Source of the DNA: Pseudomonadota bacterium
Lineage (GTDB): Bacteria; Verrucomicrobiota; Verrucomicrobiia; Limisphaerales; SXTU01
Assembly (NCBI GenBank): GCA_009922615.1
Contig: RFVF01000004.1
Span: 1-64,000 of the forward strand
Direction of reading: 5' to 3'
Length of the DNA stretch: 64,000 nt
This document shows positions 29,997-40,284 of this stretch, piece after piece. Under the pieces are notes generated by a model that had not been told where the DNA came from, did no database searches, and was given only the letters and a program-made list of their open reading frames with translations. Numbering within the stretch: the first letter of the stretch is position 1; every line of letters begins with the position of its first letter. Made by a program: the position numbers and the translations under genes.

Positions 29997-32900
29997 CTAT
30001 GAGCGGGTGATGGTTTCGTGAAGGTTTAGGATAACGCGCGCGACGCTCGTCCACGCGGCGAGTTCGGCTTGGTCGGCGGCGGGAGGCAGCGGAGCGAGGC
30101 CGACTTTCAGGAGCGACTCGGCGGCTTTCGTGTCGGCCTTGTATTGCGCGAGATGTTTGTCGAAGAGCGCGCGGGCGGTGGTGAGTTCGTCAGGGCGCGG
30201 GGCGCGGGCGAGTGCTTGCCGCCAAGCCCAGGTGATGCGCGCGGTCGCGTCGCCGCTGCCTTCCTTCACGATGCGCGCGGCGAAGGCGCGGGCGGACTCG
30301 ACGTAGGTCGGGTCGTTGAGCAGCACGAGCGCCTGCTGCGGGATGTTCGAGCGCGTGCGTTCGGCGGCGCATTCCTCGCGGCTGGGCGCGTCGAAGGCGA
30401 GCATCGAGGGATGCAAAAAGCTGCGCTGCCACCACGTGTAGAGGCCGCGCCGGAACTGATCCTCGCCCTTGCTCGCGTCGTAGCTGCGGACGGGGAAGTT
30501 CAAGTTCTCCCAATAGCCGTCGGGCTGGTAGGGCTTCACACTCGGGCCACCGATCTTCGGGTTCAGCAAGCCGGCGACAGTCAGCGCGTTGTCGCGGACC
30601 ATCTCGGCCTCGATACGCCACCGGCTCTGGCGGGCGTGCTCGCGGTTGTAGGGGTCACGTGCTTGCTGCTCTTTTGTGGCCACGGAAGTCTGCCGATACG
30701 TCGCGCTCGTCACGATGGTGCGAACCAAGTGCTTCACATCCCAGCCGCTGTCGCGGAACTCACACGCGAGCCAGTCCAGCAACGCGGGGTTCACCGGCGG
30801 CTCGCCCTGTGCGCCCATGTCGTCGAGCACCTTGGAAAGGCCAGTCCCGAAGAACTGTTTCCAAAGTCGGTTCGCGAACACACGCGCGGTGAGTGGATTA
30901 TCTTTCGCCACAATCCACTCGGCCAAATCCGCACGCGTGAGCGGCGCGTCGGCCTTGGCGGCGCGCTTGAAGGACACGGGCAGGAAGGCTGGCACCGCGG
31001 GCTGCATCGTCGGGCCGCTCTCGTCCATCCAGTTGCCGCGCGGCAGAATGCGGACGGTGCGCGGCGCGGCGCTCGATTCTGACACGAGGCACTTGGGAAC
31101 CTTTGCCTCGTAATCTGTCTTGGCTTTTTTCGCACTGGCGAGTTCCGCGCGCAATTTGGCCAACTCGGGAGCAAGGCTCTTGAAGTGCGCGAACAGCTTG
31201 TCCTTCTGCGCGGCTGTGCGCTTGTCCGTGGTCACTTTCAAAATCGCCGCGATGTCCGCCGGCGGGGCGGGCGGGAGCGCGGTGCGCGAGGCATCCACAT
31301 CGGTTGTCGCGCCGAGGCGGAACTTGCCGAGCAAATGTTCCTTCGCGTCGTGGTTTTGTTTCAGCACGATGTTCAACTCCTCGCCGAAGGCGAGCGTGAG
31401 CGGTTCGGCGAGTTCGAGCACGAGGTTCTGCGCGCGGCCTACCTCGGGCAAAACCGCCCACCCCCAGCCCGCACCTTTCACATCGCCGTCAATCGCCGAT
31501 GCCGCTGTCCACGCTTTGTAAGGATTTTTCTCGGCAACTTGAGTCTGCTCGCAGGTCGCGTGCGCGGAGGCGAACTTCACTGATTCGGATTTGCCCGTGT
31601 TGCGCTTCACGGACGCGACAACCTCGGACAAAACAAAGTTGCCGTTGCCCGCCCGGCCCGGGCCTTTGCTTGGCAGCGAATCATCTGGCAACGCCTCGAC
31701 GCGCAGGCCCGTCACGCTCGTCAGCGCGTTGGTGACGGTGACGGTGTAGGTGTCCTTGTCCGGGGCTTTGCCGCTGGCGAGCACGGAGTGATCGGCTTGC
31801 ACGGCGAGCTTCGACTTGTTCGCCGACGCGACCTTTGCGGGCTTGAGCGGCTTCCACTGCGCCTCGTGTTGCACGGCGGCAAAGGCCGCGTCCTGCCATT
31901 TCTCGAACGCGCTGGCGAGCTGCGGTTGCGGCGCGTCGAAGTCCTTTTGCAGCCGCGTCACGTCTGCGTCCAACCGCGCGAGTTCCTTCGTGTCCGCTTC
32001 ACTCGGAACCATCATGCCGTCCTCGCGTCTGCCGACGATGGGCTCCTTGATGTCCGCGAAGAACGCGCCCAACGAGTAAAAATCCCGCTGTGTGCTGGGA
32101 TCAAACTTGTGGTCGTGGCACTGGCAGCAGCCGAGCGTCTGCCCGAGCCAAACCGTGCCGACGGCGCGCACGCGGTCGGTGAGGTAACGCTGCTCATAAT
32201 CTTTCGCCTGCGCGCCGCCTTCCTCGGTGGAGAGGATGAGACGATTGAAGGCCGAGGCCACACGCGTCTCCAGCGAAGGATTCGGAAACAAATCCCCGGC
32301 CAGTTGCTCGCGCGTGAACTGGTCAAAGCGCTTGTTTTCGTTGAACGATTTGATGACGTAGTCGCGATACGGAAAAACGTTGCGCGGCGTGTCCGAGTGG
32401 TAGCCGATCGTGTCCGCGTAACGCACCACGTCCAGCCAGCCGATGGCCATGCGCTCGCCGTAGTGCGGCGAGGCGAGCAGTTTCTCTACGAGTTTGGTGT
32501 AGGCATCCGGCGACTTGTCGTTCACGAACGCGTCCACTTCCTCGGGCTTCGGCGGCAGGCCGATGAGGTCGAAGTAGAGTCGGCGGGCCAGTGTGCGGCG
32601 GTCGGCTTCGACTGAGGGCTTCAAGCCGACTTCCTTCAGCCGCTTCTGCACCAGGAAATCCACGCCGTTCTGGCCCGTGGGGATCGCGGCTTTCACCGGC
32701 GGCACGTAGGCCCAATGGGTCTGATACTCCGCCCCCTCGGCGATCCAGCGCTTGAACAGCTCCTTTTGTGCGGCGGTGAGTTTCTTGTGCGAGTCCGCAG
32801 GCGGCATCAAGTCATCCGCGTCTTTCGTGAACAGGCGCTTCACCAGTTCGCTCGCGTCGGGCTTGCCGGGGATGAAGGCTTTCTTCGCAATCGCCTCATC

Positions 32901-33083
32901 GCGCACGTCGAGCCGGAGCTTGGCCTTGCGCTGTTTCTCGTCTGGGCCATGGCAGAAGAAGCAGTTGTCCGAGAGCAGCGGGCGGATGTCCCGATTGTAA
33001 TCCACCTTCTTGGCAGTGGCGGGCGCGGCGAGGGCGGGCAACGCAACGGCGCCAGCCAGCGAAAGGAACGCAACGAGTCTCAT
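29997..33083 (-). CDS. PSD1/DUF1549/DUF1553 planctomycete-type cytochrome c protein (second copy)
   Basis: 1,028 residues with signal peptide (MRLVAFLSLAGAVALPALA). Cytochrome domain with CFFCH and MPPADSH, DUF1549 with CCQCHDHKFDP, a central discoidin-like or spacer region of about 300 residues (about 400-680), and C-terminal DUF1553 (PLTARVFANRLWKQFFGTGL). It lacks the C-terminal jelly roll of the first copy. Such proteins are thought to be extracytoplasmic heme proteins involved in oxidative polysaccharide use, which is unproven. Operon with the DUF1501 gene that follows. Confidence 0.92.
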   Translation of the reverse strand: MRLVAFLSLAGAVALPALAAPATAKKVDYNRDIRPLLSDNCFFCHGPDEKQRKAKLRLDVRDEAIAKKAFIPGKPDASELVKRLFTKDADDLMPPADSHKKLTAAQKELFKRWIAEGAEYQTHWAYVPPVKAAIPTGQNGVDFLVQKRLKEVGLKPSVEADRRTLARRLYFDLIGLPPKPEEVDAFVNDKSPDAYTKLVEKLLASPHYGERMAIGWLDVVRYADTIGYHSDTPRNVFPYRDYVIKSFNENKRFDQFTREQLAGDLFPNPSLETRVASAFNRLILSTEEGGAQAKDYEQRYLTDRVRAVGTVWLGQTLGCCQCHDHKFDPSTQRDFYSLGAFFADIKEPIVGRREDGMMVPSEADTKELARLDADVTRLQKDFDAPQPQLASAFEKWQDAAFAAVQHEAQWKPLKPAKVASANKSKLAVQADHSVLASGKAPDKDTYTVTVTNALTSVTGLRVEALPDDSLPSKGPGRAGNGNFVLSEVVASVKRNTGKSESVKFASAHATCEQTQVAEKNPYKAWTAASAIDGDVKGAGWGWAVLPEVGRAQNLVLELAEPLTLAFGEELNIVLKQNHDAKEHLLGKFRLGATTDVDASRTALPPAPPADIAAILKVTTDKRTAAQKDKLFAHFKSLAPELAKLRAELASAKKAKTDYEAKVPKCLVSESSAAPRTVRILPRGNWMDESGPTMQPAVPAFLPVSFKRAAKADAPLTRADLAEWIVAKDNPLTARVFANRLWKQFFGTGLSKVLDDMGAQGEPPVNPALLDWLACEFRDSGWDVKHLVRTIVTSATYRQTSVATKEQQARDPYNREHARQSRWRIEAEMVRDNALTVAGLLNPKIGGPSVKPYQPDGYWENLNFPVRSYDASKGEDQFRRGLYTWWQRSFLHPSMLAFDAPSREECAAERTRSNIPQQALVLLNDPTYVESARAFAARIVKEGSGDATARITWAWRQALARAPRPDELTTARALFDKHLAQYKADTKAAESLLKVGLAPLPPAADQAELAAWTSVARVILNLHETITRS

Positions 33084-33143
33084 AGAATCTGTGTGAGTTC
33101 GGACGAAAGCGCGCGGCAGCGCAATTCAATTCCCACCAATTCT

Positions 33144-34262
33144 TCAGCGGGGCAGGAGTTGGGCGGGGCCGTCGCCGCGCAGCAGGTCCTTGAGTTCCGC
33201 ATAATCGAAGTGGACGACGAATTCTCCATCCGCACCCGAGGCGATGGCGTAGGGGTTGAAGTAGATTTGCAGTCCAGTGGGCGACAGCGTGAAGACGTCG
33301 AGGCCCACGTCTTTGTCGAACACCGCCTCCGGGCGCGGCGCGGTGATCGCTTTTAGTTTGGGCACGCACCGGATGCGCAATTCGTTCTCCCAGCCGGAGC
33401 CTTCGCGGAACAACTCCGCCATTTCCAAGCGCCGCAATCCTCCATCGGTCGCAATGAAGTTCTCGCCACTCCAATGCGAGTGGTTGCCGTTGCCGCCGGT
33501 CGCGTCATAGCTCCACACGCAGAAGCTGGCCACGTTGGTCGTCAGCAGCCGGAGCTGCCAGTTCGCGGTGAACTCGTATTGATTGAAGCCCATCAGCTCT
33601 CGCTCGCGGATCATCCACCGCCAAAACTCAAAGGCCTCACTATTAAACTCCGCGGCCCCGGCCTCGCACTGCGCGATGATCGCCCGATTTAACGCGCTGC
33701 TGAATGCATTCGTCTCCGGCAACCGTGGAAACTGCGCGCGATACTCATGCGTTCCGCCGACGCGCCCCAACCGTATCCCAGCGAGTCGACGAAAGCTCAC
33801 GTGCTCGCATTGCCGCGTCAGGTTCACCGTGTCGCTGCCCCAGGACGCGAGCCGGGGCAGTGTGACTTGCAGTTCCGTGGTGCTCGCGGTGGATGCCATC
33901 GTGGTTTCCGGCGGTGACTTTCCGTTGTCCTGCTCGCGCTCCCGGCCGTGAAAGGCCTCTTTCCAAGGATGCCTCCGTGTCTCGGTGATGAACCACTCAG
34001 CCTGGCCTTGCCCTTCGCGATACAGCCAGCCCTGCCAGCCCGGCGTCCGGCGGTCGCCGGGCTCCGACTCAAAAAGATTCGCATACACCAGCCGACCATC
34101 CACATCCCGGCCGGTGAAAGTGCCCCCACTGGCCGGTTGCACCGGTGGCCGGCCCGCCTCGCGCCAGCACAAGAAGGTAAAGCCCGCCAACCCGAGCGCG
34201 AAGGCCACCGCCAGCCAGCGGCCTTTGCGTGATGACAGCGGGTCAGGGGACGGCGCGCTCAT
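33144..34262 (-). CDS. DUF3298/RsiV-like membrane-anchored protein
   Basis: 372 residues. One membrane helix near the N-terminus (about 17-33) and a large outer domain. The C-terminal part ends with LQIYFNPYAIASGADGEFVVHFDYAELKDLL, the pattern of DUF3298, seen in anti-sigma factor RsiV and related outer proteins. No sigma factor lies nearby, so an anti-sigma role is not supported. Its ATG overlaps the stop of the upstream FHA-like gene, so the two are translationally coupled. Confidence 0.65.
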   Translation of the reverse strand: MSAPSPDPLSSRKGRWLAVAFALGLAGFTFLCWREAGRPPVQPASGGTFTGRDVDGRLVYANLFESEPGDRRTPGWQGWLYREGQGQAEWFITETRRHPWKEAFHGREREQDNGKSPPETTMASTASTTELQVTLPRLASWGSDTVNLTRQCEHVSFRRLAGIRLGRVGGTHEYRAQFPRLPETNAFSSALNRAIIAQCEAGAAEFNSEAFEFWRWMIRERELMGFNQYEFTANWQLRLLTTNVASFCVWSYDATGGNGNHSHWSGENFIATDGGLRRLEMAELFREGSGWENELRIRCVPKLKAITAPRPEAVFDKDVGLDVFTLSPTGLQIYFNPYAIASGADGEFVVHFDYAELKDLLRGDGPAQLLPR

Positions 34263-35128
34263 TTCGCCGCGTGAATGACCAGGTTCAGCTTGCCGATTTC
34301 CAGCCGGCTGCCGTCCTTCAACGGGGTGCGTTTGCCACTCGTGGTCTCGACGTATTCGATCACCCCGTTGGCGAACACGATGCTCGCGAAATGGTGCGGC
34401 AGCCCGCGCACAAAGACATGATCCTCACCGCCGCCGATGGTCACGGCCTGCGCGCCGAGATTAAAGCTCGTCGTCTCGTTCGGTGCCCAGATGACTTCCA
34501 GACTCGCTTCGCGGAAGAGCTTCTCCACGACGATCATCGCCAGTCCCAGCGCGAGGCCAAGCGTCCCCAGGCCCACGGCCCGCCCCAGCGCGTCGGGTAA
34601 AACCGCTCCCACCAGCAGGAAACCCACTCCGCCCAATCCGCCCCCGATCGCGCCTGCGATCAACCCGCGCCACCATCCCAGGTTCGGCACCGGCCGGGAC
34701 AGCAGCGCGCCCAGCAGCGCGCCCATCAAGCCCCAACACACGGTCCGCACGACCACGTGGTGGAAGAGTTCGCTGCCGATTTGCACCGAATAGGCTGCCT
34801 GAGCGGTGGCCCCGGAAATAAATCCGCCGAGGGCGCCCAAAAGCACGACCGGCACGCACTTACGCGGACGCACGTCCCGGCGTTGATACCATTCCCCCGC
34901 GCCAAACAGGGCCGTGGCCAGCACGCTGGCGGAGATCCCCGACCACACGCCCATCGTCACCATGAGGGCCAGGGCCGTGGCGCGCTGCCCGCTGCCCGGC
35001 GCGAACTCCGCCAGCACGGAGCCCGCCCCGCCGCCGAGCCCACCGGCGAGCAGATAAAGCAACGCCTTGTTCGCGCGAATCGCGGCCAGCTTCAGGGGCA
35101 ACGAATTCGATGATTCACTGGCGGACAT
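34259..35128 (-). CDS. multi-pass membrane protein with FHA-like C-terminal domain
   Basis: 289 residues. About six hydrophobic segments between residues 18 and 205, many Gly-rich, then a soluble domain (about 215-289) with the FHA layout: VTIGGGEDHVFV, LPHHFASI, and GSRLEIGKLNLVIH. The canonical Gly-Arg and Ser-x-x-His pair is altered (GGG, PHH), so phospho-threonine binding is uncertain. First gene of a two-gene unit with the DUF3298-like protein. Confidence 0.65.
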   Translation of the reverse strand: MSASESSNSLPLKLAAIRANKALLYLLAGGLGGGAGSVLAEFAPGSGQRATALALMVTMGVWSGISASVLATALFGAGEWYQRRDVRPRKCVPVVLLGALGGFISGATAQAAYSVQIGSELFHHVVVRTVCWGLMGALLGALLSRPVPNLGWWRGLIAGAIGGGLGGVGFLLVGAVLPDALGRAVGLGTLGLALGLAMIVVEKLFREASLEVIWAPNETTSFNLGAQAVTIGGGEDHVFVRGLPHHFASIVFANGVIEYVETTSGKRTPLKDGSRLEIGKLNLVIHAAK

Positions 35129-35232
35129 GACGCAACGCTAAGGATTGACTGGCTCATTTTGAACTCTGCTCGGCCCGAACCAGCCAGGTTGTGAGTCTGG
35201 ATTGGTGCCGGTTAGGGCCAGTTCGGAAAGCC

Positions 35233-35514
35233 TCACGCCTTGCCTTGGCGCACCAGCTCTTTTTTCTCCTCCAACTCCGCATTCAAGGTCTTGCGATCAC
35301 TCACCAGTTGCTTCTCCAGTTGCTCGTAAGCCTCGCCGTCCCCTTTTTCTGCCGCTTTTTGGAGCTGGCCTTTTACGAGGATCTCGCGGTCAGCGATCTT
35401 CGATTTGTAAAGCGCCTCGAGCTCGGCCAGTTTGGCCTTCTGTTCGCTGGTGAGTTTGACGGACGGGGCCTGCTTGTTCAACCGCTCCATCGCGAGTTCA
35501 AAGGATGACTTCAT
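35233..35514 (-). CDS. small coiled-coil hypothetical protein
   Basis: 93 residues, highly charged, with heptad-like Leu/Ala spacing from SEQKAKLAELEALYKSKIADRE to the end; no signal peptide or membrane segment. Probably an all-helical cytoplasmic protein. Codon use is like the neighbours and it stands between two confident genes. Function unknown. Confidence 0.68.
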   Translation of the reverse strand: MKSSFELAMERLNKQAPSVKLTSEQKAKLAELEALYKSKIADREILVKGQLQKAAEKGDGEAYEQLEKQLVSDRKTLNAELEEKKELVRQGKA

Positions 35515-35622
35515 GCGGGGACGCTACGCTGTATCTGGATGAAATGGCAGGATGAAATCGCGTGGGGCGCGGCCTTCAACCTTCCTTCCCCGCCGATGCA
35601 CAACGCATCGCTCCATGTTTTC

Positions 35623-35934
35623 TTACACCGCCACTTCGATTTTACCTTCCACCACCTTGACCGGATAGGTCCGCACCGGTCGGGCAGGCACGGTCAGGCC
35701 TGCACCCGTCTTCAAATCGAATTCCCAACCATGAAGCGGACAGGCCACAGTGCATTTCTCGGCAGTGACCCAACCCGGCCCCAAGGGGCCACCCCGGTGC
35801 GGGCAATCGTCTTCCAACGCGTAGATTTGGTCATCCACATTGAAGATGGCGATCCGTTTCCCCGCGATCTCGACAGTGCGTCCCTGGCCTTTCACAAGGT
35901 CAGAAACGGCAATGACAGGCGTAAAATCGGCCAT
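35623..35934 (-). CDS. Rieske [2Fe-2S] protein, NirD/ferredoxin type
   Basis: 103 residues from the ATG of MADFTPVIAVSDL; the frame opens 22 codons further but that part lacks family similarity. Rieske cluster ligands are CPHRGG and CPLHGW, separated by the expected spacing. Small NirD-like Rieske ferredoxins pass electrons to nitrite reductases or oxygenases; no such partner lies nearby, so the role is open. The start faces the 42-bp repeat array. Confidence 0.88.
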   Translation of the reverse strand: MADFTPVIAVSDLVKGQGRTVEIAGKRIAIFNVDDQIYALEDDCPHRGGPLGPGWVTAEKCTVACPLHGWEFDLKTGAGLTVPARPVRTYPVKVVEGKIEVAV

Positions 35935-36001
35935 TGGGCTAAGTTTATGGGCGCACATTGCTAAAATCAACCCAGCGACAGATTGACTGCACACACGCAT
36001 G

Positions 36002-36253
36002 TCAAATAAACAGCCATGGAATAGATGTGAACAGGCAGACTTGTCATCTGAACAGCCAGCGATGAGTTATTGCTAGACGGACTTGGCGTGTAATCACCAA
36101 GTAGCTACTTATCAATAGACAGAACTGTCCTCTAATCAGGCACCGATGGCTTGTCACTAGCCAGACTTGTCCTGTAATCAGGCAGCGACGGCTTAATGCT
36201 AGACAGAACCGTCCTGTATTCAGTTAGCGATGACTTAATGCTAGACAGAATTG
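36002..36253. repeat. 42-bp tandem repeat array, six degenerate units
   Basis: Six head-to-tail units of exactly 42 bp begin at 36002, 36044, 36086, 36128, 36170 and 36212. A seventh partial unit starts at 36254, and a weaker one may precede the array. Unit landmarks are TCCTGTAATCAGGCAGCGA and TGCTAGACAGAACTG. Unit junctions carry GACAGAACTGTC (36118-36129, perfect 5-bp arms), GACAGAACCGTC (36202) and GACAGAATTGTC (36244). The array is much richer in AT than its surroundings. It fills the 577-bp gap between the Rieske and winged-helix genes. Confidence 0.88.
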
Positions 36254-36511
36254 TCCTGTTTTTAGACAATAAAACACCGATTTCATATGAATTTAGGCTG
36301 TTTTTTACGATTGATGGCGTAAATCCAAGCTGCGAACTGGCATGGCTGCAACTGGGCACTCAGAGCACACCGGGAGTTGGCTGAAGGAAACTCCGCTCGG
36401 AGAGCAAGGGAGTCTGCCTCAACCGGTTTCGACTCGGTTGCTCGGGGTTCTGGGCAGACCTGCGCGGCGCAAGCTCGGAGGTTGGGTTCAATTAATGAAA
36501 GGATTCATATT

Positions 36512-36853
36512 ATGAGCGATTCCCCCCGCAATGCCGCCGCGTCTCCCGCAGTGGCCACGCGCCGACTCAAGCCTGCGGATGTGTTTTTTGCGCTGAGCAG
36601 TGACCTGCGGTTGGAGGTGCTCAAGTTGCTCGCTGATGGCCGGAAGATGAGCACGAGCGAAATGGCCACCGCCCTTGGTCGCAAGCTCGACGGCACGGGG
36701 AAGCTGCTCAAAGTGATGAGCGCGGCCGGGGTTCTGGATTTCCTACGCGGCGAGGATCGCCGGCAAGCCGTCTTTCAAATCCCGGCGGCCTACCGGGCCA
36801 CGCCCGGAGTGCTGGACTTCGGCTTTTGCGTGGTGGAGGTGAAAAAGTTGTGA
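36512..36853 (+). CDS. ArsR-like winged-helix regulator
   Basis: 113 residues from the ATG of MSDSPRNAAAS, chosen because GAAAGGA lies about 9 bases upstream; the longer open frame from 36377 is unlikely to be coding. LSSDLRLEVLKLLADGRKMSTSEMATALGR is a typical helix-turn-helix of ArsR/GntR-like winged helices, followed by a wing (LRGEDRRQAVFQIP). No metal-binding cysteine pair is seen. The 42-bp array upstream could be its binding region; this is speculation. Confidence 0.72.
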   Translation: MSDSPRNAAASPAVATRRLKPADVFFALSSDLRLEVLKLLADGRKMSTSEMATALGRKLDGTGKLLKVMSAAGVLDFLRGEDRRQAVFQIPAAYRATPGVLDFGFCVVEVKKL

Positions 36854-36907
36854 GGCCAACTACGGGTGAAAGTCGTTCGAACGGCACGAGGGGGGACGGA
36901 GGTTTCC

Positions 36908-37032
36908 TCCTCCCTGCGCGGAGCGAGGGGAGAAGGTGATCGCAGGCCGGATGAGGGGAGCGGCCACCCACGCCGACGCACGTAACCCCTCACCCCGACC
37001 CTCTCCCCTTGCTGCGCAAAGGGAGAGGGAGC
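36908..37032. repeat. GC-rich palindromic (REP-like) elements, inverted pair
   Basis: One copy (about 36908-36960, reading GAGGGGAGAAGG then ATGAGGGGAG) and one opposite copy (about 36985-37032, CCCCTCACCCCGACCCTCTCCCC, loop TTGCTGCGCAAA, GGGAGAGGGAG) lie between the winged-helix and cytochrome-SUMF1 genes. Each can fold on itself, and the two can pair with each other. Confidence 0.68.
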
Positions 37033-37131
37033 CGGCTGCTCGGCGGCGTGGCCCACACGCGCGGGTGAGGCCGGGCCAAGTTTGACTTTCCAATTGGCGG
37101 GTCGGCCACTAGGTTGGACACGAACTTTTTA

Positions 37132-38841
<1,710 letters not shown>

Positions 38842-38865
38842 TGCGCCGCCGTCGGGAGCCGCCGC

Positions 38866-39234
38866 TCAATGTCTGGGCGCAGGTTCCCGGATGGTTTCCA
38901 AATTGACCGGCAAACCGCGCCGTTCGAGGTAACGGAGGTCAAACCATCCGTCCAAGTCAGAGTCGCGCCGGATGAGCAGATCACCGTTGGGCAGACGGAT
39001 GATTTCCTCGTCGATGAGCCCGTCGCGATTGCGATCCGTGTGCGTGGTGCGACCCCGCTGCCAGACGATGCCATCCGGGGTGTCGCTGATTTTGCGCCAG
39101 TGCAACTGTGGCCAGAGCATGACGGCGGCGATCAAGAGAACGAGGTTGAATCCCCAGAGCCAGACCTTCCGTTGCGCAGGATTCGAGGCGGAGTCCGTCG
39201 CGGAAGCGGGCCGGGGAGGAAGCATGCTCTCCAT
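38866..39234 (-). CDS. hypothetical single-pass membrane protein with calcium-loop-like motifs
   Basis: 122 residues with one membrane helix (about 25-45). The outer part holds two Asp-rich loops, DRNRDGLIDEE and DSDLDGWFD, that resemble EF-hand or dockerin calcium loops. It closes the minus-strand gene run, 12 bases after the asparaginase. Function unknown. Confidence 0.65.
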   Translation of the reverse strand: MESMLPPRPASATDSASNPAQRKVWLWGFNLVLLIAAVMLWPQLHWRKISDTPDGIVWQRGRTTHTDRNRDGLIDEEIIRLPNGDLLIRRDSDLDGWFDLRYLERRGLPVNLETIREPAPRH

Positions 39235-39246
39235 GAGCCGGGCAGG

Positions 39247-40281
39247 TTAGTCCTTCCGAATCGCCGTCCACGGCTTGCCATCCGGCCGAATGACCCCGCG
39301 ATACATACCCTCGGTGTTAAAGGGCATGGCGACGTTGCCCTGGCGGTCGAGGGCGATGACGCCGCCTTTGCCGCCGGCCTCGGTGAGCTTACGCATCACC
39401 ACATCCGTGGCGGCGTTGGTGAGCGTCACGCCTTGGTATTCCATTTTCGCCGCGATGTCGTAGGCCACCACGCCGCGCAAGAAAAATTCGCCGTGGCCGG
39501 TGCCGGAGACGGCGCAGGTGAGGTTGTTCGCATACGTGCCGGCACCGATGACGGGCGAATCGCCCACGCGGCCGAAGCGCTTGTTCACCATGCCACCCGT
39601 CGAGGTGCCGGCGGCAAGGTTACCGTGCTTGTCCAACGCGACCGCGCCGACGGTGCCGATGGCGTCGAGAGAATTGAGCTGCGCCTTCTTGGGGTCGGCA
39701 GGGCGGGACTTCTCGCGTTCCTGCACCCGCTGCAACTGAAGTTTCCGATGCTCGGTGATGAAGTATTCGGCCGGCATGAGTGGGAGGCTGTGTTCCTTCG
39801 CCAGCCGTTCCGCTCCTTCGCCCGTGAGCAGCACATGCGGGGTTTTATCCATGACCAGCCGGGCGAGTTCGATGGGATTCTTGACGTGGCGGATATCCGC
39901 GCACGCGCCGGCCTGGCGGGTCGCGCCGTCCATGAGAGAGGCGTCCATGGTGACGATGCCGTCAGCGGTGAGCACCGAGCCTTTGCCGGCGTTGAAGAGC
40001 GGCGAGTCCTCCAAAATTTTGATCGCAGCGACGACCGCGTCCAGACTTCGGCCGCCACGGGCGAGCACGGCATGCCCGGCGAGCAAGGCGGCATCCAGCG
40101 TCGCCCGCGAGGCCTTTTCCTGCTCCGGTGTCAGCTCGTCCTTGGGCACGACGCCCGCGCCACCGTGGATGACGAGGATGAAATCGTCCGCCGCCCTGGG
40201 GGCGGACTGCTGCCCATCAGCGCGGGCAAATGGGGCAGGCATAAGCAGCAGGGTGGCGCAAAGCAAGAGCAGCGGGCGCAT
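39247..40281 (-). CDS. isoaspartyl peptidase / L-asparaginase (Ntn-hydrolase), exported
   Basis: 344 residues with signal peptide (about 1-22). Plant-type asparaginase family: N-terminal VIHGGAGVVPKDEL, FNAGKGSVL, and nucleophile threonine T210 in the auto-cleavage site DAIGTVGAVALD, followed by GTSTGGMVNK and VGDSPVIGAGTYA. The precursor is expected to self-cleave before T210. It would hydrolyse isoaspartyl dipeptides or asparagine in the periplasm. It starts three bases after the upstream gene. Confidence 0.92.
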   Translation of the reverse strand: MRPLLLLCATLLLMPAPFARADGQQSAPRAADDFILVIHGGAGVVPKDELTPEQEKASRATLDAALLAGHAVLARGGRSLDAVVAAIKILEDSPLFNAGKGSVLTADGIVTMDASLMDGATRQAGACADIRHVKNPIELARLVMDKTPHVLLTGEGAERLAKEHSLPLMPAEYFITEHRKLQLQRVQEREKSRPADPKKAQLNSLDAIGTVGAVALDKHGNLAAGTSTGGMVNKRFGRVGDSPVIGAGTYANNLTCAVSGTGHGEFFLRGVVAYDIAAKMEYQGVTLTNAATDVVMRKLTEAGGKGGVIALDRQGNVAMPFNTEGMYRGVIRPDGKPWTAIRKD

Positions 40282-40284
40282 GGC

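Noticed and set aside
36002-36253. CRISPR array
   Set aside because: Units are contiguous 42-bp repeats with no unique spacers and no cas genes nearby.
36132-36359. 75-residue minus-strand ORF with 14-residue repeats in the 42-bp array
   Set aside because: Repeat arises from the 42-bp DNA period; stops occur in other units (36132, 36105), so not an intact gene. Kept only as a hypothesis in the array finding.
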